Shown: in pieces, positions 61,841 to 64,000 of the stretch | Position numbering within the stretch: the first letter of the stretch is position 1 | How the letters are laid out: each line of letters starts with the position of its first letter | Source: Flavobacteriaceae bacterium | GTDB taxonomy: Bacteria > Bacteroidota > Bacteroidia > Flavobacteriales > Flavobacteriaceae | Direction: 5' to 3' | Length of the DNA: 64,000 bases | NCBI GenBank assembly: GCA_013373385.1 | Contig: JABXHX010000025.1 | Span: 49,080 to 113,079, forward strand | Program-made: the position numbers and the translations under genes | The notes under the pieces: model-generated | What the model was told of the DNA's origin: nothing | Database searches by the model: none | The model's input: only the letters and a program-made list of their open reading frames with translations

Positions 61841-63116
61841 AGTTTCCTTTTTTTGGTTTCGAAGAGATTTAAGGTTAAAAGATAATAGAGGGTTAAGTAA
61901 TGCTTTACAATTTGGAAACAAAATCATTCCGCTTTTCATTTTTGATGAAGAAATTTTAAATAGCCTACCAAAAAATGATGCTAGGATTACTTTTATTTAT
62001 CAAACTTTAGAACAGCTAAATAATGAACTAAAAAAGTTTAATACAACGTTGTTAATAGTAAAAGGAAATCCGATTCAAGTTTGGTGTGACTTATCAAATA
62101 AATATGATATTGATTCAGTTTACACAAATAAAGATTATGAACCTTATGCAATCAAAAGAGATGCAAAAGTTAAAGAAATATTAGCTGCTAAGAACATTCA
62201 GTTTTATAGTTTTAAAGATCAAGTAATATTTGAAGAGTTTGACATTGTAAAAGCTGACGGGAAACCATATACAGTTTATACTCCGTACAAAAACAAATGG
62301 AAACAGACCTTTGATAAAGCTATTGATGTAAAAGAATATCAAACACACCATGTTAACTTCTATCAACAAAATTTTAATTTTCCAAATTTGTCCTCTTTAG
62401 GATTTGTAGCAAGCAGCATACAGGTAAAACCATATAATCTAGATTTTATTGACACGTATAAAGAATTAAGAGATTATCCGTTTAAAGATAAAACCTCTTA
62501 CCTGTCACCATATTTGCGCTTTGGTGTAGTGAGTGTTCGTAAAATGGTAACATTTGCACTACAAACAAACGAAGCATTTTTAGAGGAGTTAATTTGGCGA
62601 GAATTTTTTATGCAAATCTTATTTCATTTTCCAAAAGTAGTAACCAATAATTTTAAGCAACAATATGATGGTGTACAATGGAGAAATCATAAAGAGGAAT
62701 TTGATAAATGGTGTAAAGGTGAAACAGGTTACCCTTTGGTTGATGCAGGAATGAGGCAGCTGAACGAGACTGGTTATATGCACAACAGAGTAAGAATGGT
62801 AACTGCTGGTTTTTTGTGCAAACATCTGTTGATTGATTGGCGTTGGGGAGAAGCATTTTTTGCTCAAAAATTGTTAGACTATGATTTAGCTGCTAACAAT
62901 GGCAATTGGCAGTGGGCAGCAGGAACAGGCTGTGATGCTGCACCATATTTTAGAATTTTTAATCCTACAGAACAATTAAAAAAGTTTGACAAAGAATTAA
63001 AATACACCAACCAATGGGTTAAAGACTACAATGAACTTACATATCCTAACCCAATTGTTGAACATAAATATGCTAGAGAAAGAGCGTTAAAAGCTTATAA
63101 AAAAGCACTCTGCTAA
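61830..63116 (+). CDS. phr: Deoxyribodipyrimidine photolyase
   Basis: A 428-residue class I CPD photolyase-like flavoprotein that reverses cyclobutane pyrimidine dimers using light. N-terminal antenna domain SFFWFRRDLRLKDNRGLS; FAD-binding C-terminal part TGYPLVDAGMRQL, MHNRVRMV, DLAANNGNWQWAAGTGCDAA, YFRIFNP. Overlaps the SRPBCC gene by 11 bases. It is the last gene of the light operon. Class I CPD activity is the best call; a (6-4) or cryptochrome role cannot be fully excluded. Confidence 0.94.
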   Translation: MKTKVSFFWFRRDLRLKDNRGLSNALQFGNKIIPLFIFDEEILNSLPKNDARITFIYQTLEQLNNELKKFNTTLLIVKGNPIQVWCDLSNKYDIDSVYTNKDYEPYAIKRDAKVKEILAAKNIQFYSFKDQVIFEEFDIVKADGKPYTVYTPYKNKWKQTFDKAIDVKEYQTHHVNFYQQNFNFPNLSSLGFVASSIQVKPYNLDFIDTYKELRDYPFKDKTSYLSPYLRFGVVSVRKMVTFALQTNEAFLEELIWREFFMQILFHFPKVVTNNFKQQYDGVQWRNHKEEFDKWCKGETGYPLVDAGMRQLNETGYMHNRVRMVTAGFLCKHLLIDWRWGEAFFAQKLLDYDLAANNGNWQWAAGTGCDAAPYFRIFNPTEQLKKFDKELKYTNQWVKDYNELTYPNPIVEHKYARERALKAYKKALC

Positions 63117-63336
63117 TATGAAGATAGGAATTAGTAGTTAGAGGTTAGTATTTTTTTACTTTTTCATTTTACAGTTCGTCATTAAAATTCTACAATTCGG
63201 TTGTATTTAATTTATGAGTAAAGCCGATTATTTCATCTTTGCTGAGTAATGAATCACGATTGAAAAGTTATTTCTCAATAGTTGATAAAGATGTATCTTT
63301 AGAAATTAGATTATACCAGTGTTAAATACTATAAAG

Positions 63337-64000
63337 ATGAAATTCCCGAATACTAAAATTTTCAAAACTCTTAGAAGCGATTTATGGATGTATTTAAAAC
63401 TTACCATAATAATTGGTGTGGTATTTACAATCATCAATCAACAATTTACATTAAAGGGAGCAGGAATGGTGTTTTTAATATCTGCCATGTATTCTTTTAC
63501 TTTAGGGGTGGGTAATGATATTGTCAACGAATATTTAAGTGCAAAATGGGATTGGGTTACGCAAACCAATCAGCGTGTTTGGGCGGGAGTTGCAGGTACA
63601 CTAATATATACGGTTGTTGCTGTGTTGGCAATTCATTATGTAGTATATATAGTGCTTTTTGGTAATGATTTTTCAATTTTTTTTAATGAAAAGTTATTGT
63701 TTATACATCTTTTTGCTATAGTAATATCATTAGGTATTGCTGCATTTTTTCATGCCAAAGGTTTTATGATAAACTGGAAAGCTTCTGTTGCTAAAGAAAG
63801 TACCAAGCAAGAAATTGTAGCAAAGACAGAAACCGCAAAATTTGAATCGTTAAAAAGTCAAATAGATCCACATTTTTTATTCAATAGTTTAAATGTGTTG
63901 ACTTCTTTGATAAGTGAAAACCCAAGACAAGCAGAACGATTTACAACAAAGTTATCTAAAGTATATCGCTATGTATTAGAACAACGTAACAAAGAGTTAA
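63337..64000 (+). CDS. LytS-type sensor histidine kinase (5' part)
   Basis: The first 221 residues of a histidine kinase that continues past the right edge. Four predicted transmembrane helices (about residues 20-40, 44-62, 82-108, 123-143), then a coiled segment and the His_kinase domain with phosphoacceptor SQIDPHFLFNSLNVLTSLI. This family works with LytTR response regulators, which usually lie just downstream. The 220 bases between the photolyase stop and this ATG hold no gene or clear terminator that I can support. Confidence 0.85.
   Translation, partial: MKFPNTKIFKTLRSDLWMYLKLTIIIGVVFTIINQQFTLKGAGMVFLISAMYSFTLGVGNDIVNEYLSAKWDWVTQTNQRVWAGVAGTLIYTVVAVLAIHYVVYIVLFGNDFSIFFNEKLLFIHLFAIVISLGIAAFFHAKGFMINWKASVAKESTKQEIVAKTETAKFESLKSQIDPHFLFNSLNVLTSLISENPRQAERFTTKLSKVYRYVLEQRNKEL

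Noticed and set aside
63214..63249. 11-codon frame (MSKADYFIFAE) between photolyase and the LytS-type kinase
   Set aside because: Too short and without promoter or ribosome-binding support; likely chance.

Overview
The window is a chromosomal segment of a low-GC member of the Bacteroidota, almost certainly the family Flavobacteriaceae. The evidence is a T9SS type B (CHU_C) surface protein, an OMP_b-brl_3 outer-membrane protein, a Bacteroidetes-type SecA with a central insert, a NusB with a long N-terminal extension, many TAnnTTTG -7 promoter elements and almost no Shine-Dalgarno sites. Several genes start with TTG or GTG. I cannot name the genus. No tRNA, rRNA, CRISPR array, insertion sequence, phage or integrase was seen. 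No gene-free stretch exceeds about 220 bases.

Layout. 1-6600 (mostly minus): truncated uvrB, a 948-residue T9SS type B protein, an ABC-2 permease/ATPase pair and a pRiA4b-ORF3-like protein. 6661-8193 (plus): a thioesterase and isochorismate synthase, likely both for menaquinone synthesis. 8251-10444 (minus): a PUR-family nucleic-acid binder and an ABC exporter. 10612-18275 (plus): leucine dehydrogenase, nusB, a DUF1573 lipoprotein, yajC, YbbR, coaE, a two-component pair and a threonylcarbamoyl-AMP synthase. 18362-34223: housekeeping genes on both strands (glycosyltransferase, an orphan PD-(D/E)XK protein divergent from holA, M28 peptidase, FecCD/FecE-type ABC genes behind rdgB, rlmH, nadC, BrkB, hisS, folE), then an ECF sigma / HEAT-repeat anti-sigma / DUF4097 operon. 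34288-39467 (minus): secA, DUF2795, a PduO-type cobalamin adenosyltransferase and a methyltransferase. 39560-42868: a Wza-like exporter and a Wzc-like BY-kinase with a nine-unit Tyr-Gly tail. 42941-53860: fumC, an outer-membrane receptor, an ArsC-like protein, a phosphoethanolamine transferase, prfB, a zinc metalloprotease and a threonine aldolase.

The most coherent system is at 53873-63116 and looks like a light-response locus. An ECF sigma factor with a membrane partner is transcribed divergently from a CarH/LitR-type MerR regulator that keeps the Wx9EH and ExHxxG motifs used to bind adenosylcobalamin. Downstream lies one tight same-strand block: crtI, crtB, crtZ, a fused CrtYcd-type lycopene cyclase, tspO, an unknown 75-residue protein, a CIA30-like protein, a secreted glutathione peroxidase, an SRPBCC protein and a DNA photolyase. 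The first three crt junctions share a base between stop and start codon. The crtI promoter is bracketed by a perfect 10-base inverted repeat, and its core word recurs at the regulator's own promoter. The likely logic is that light breaks an AdoCbl-regulator complex, releasing pigment synthesis, peroxide defence and photorepair together.

A second, genome-scale pattern is that nine genes have a TAnnTTTG element ending only 4-9 bases before the start codon, which suggests leaderless or nearly leaderless mRNAs.
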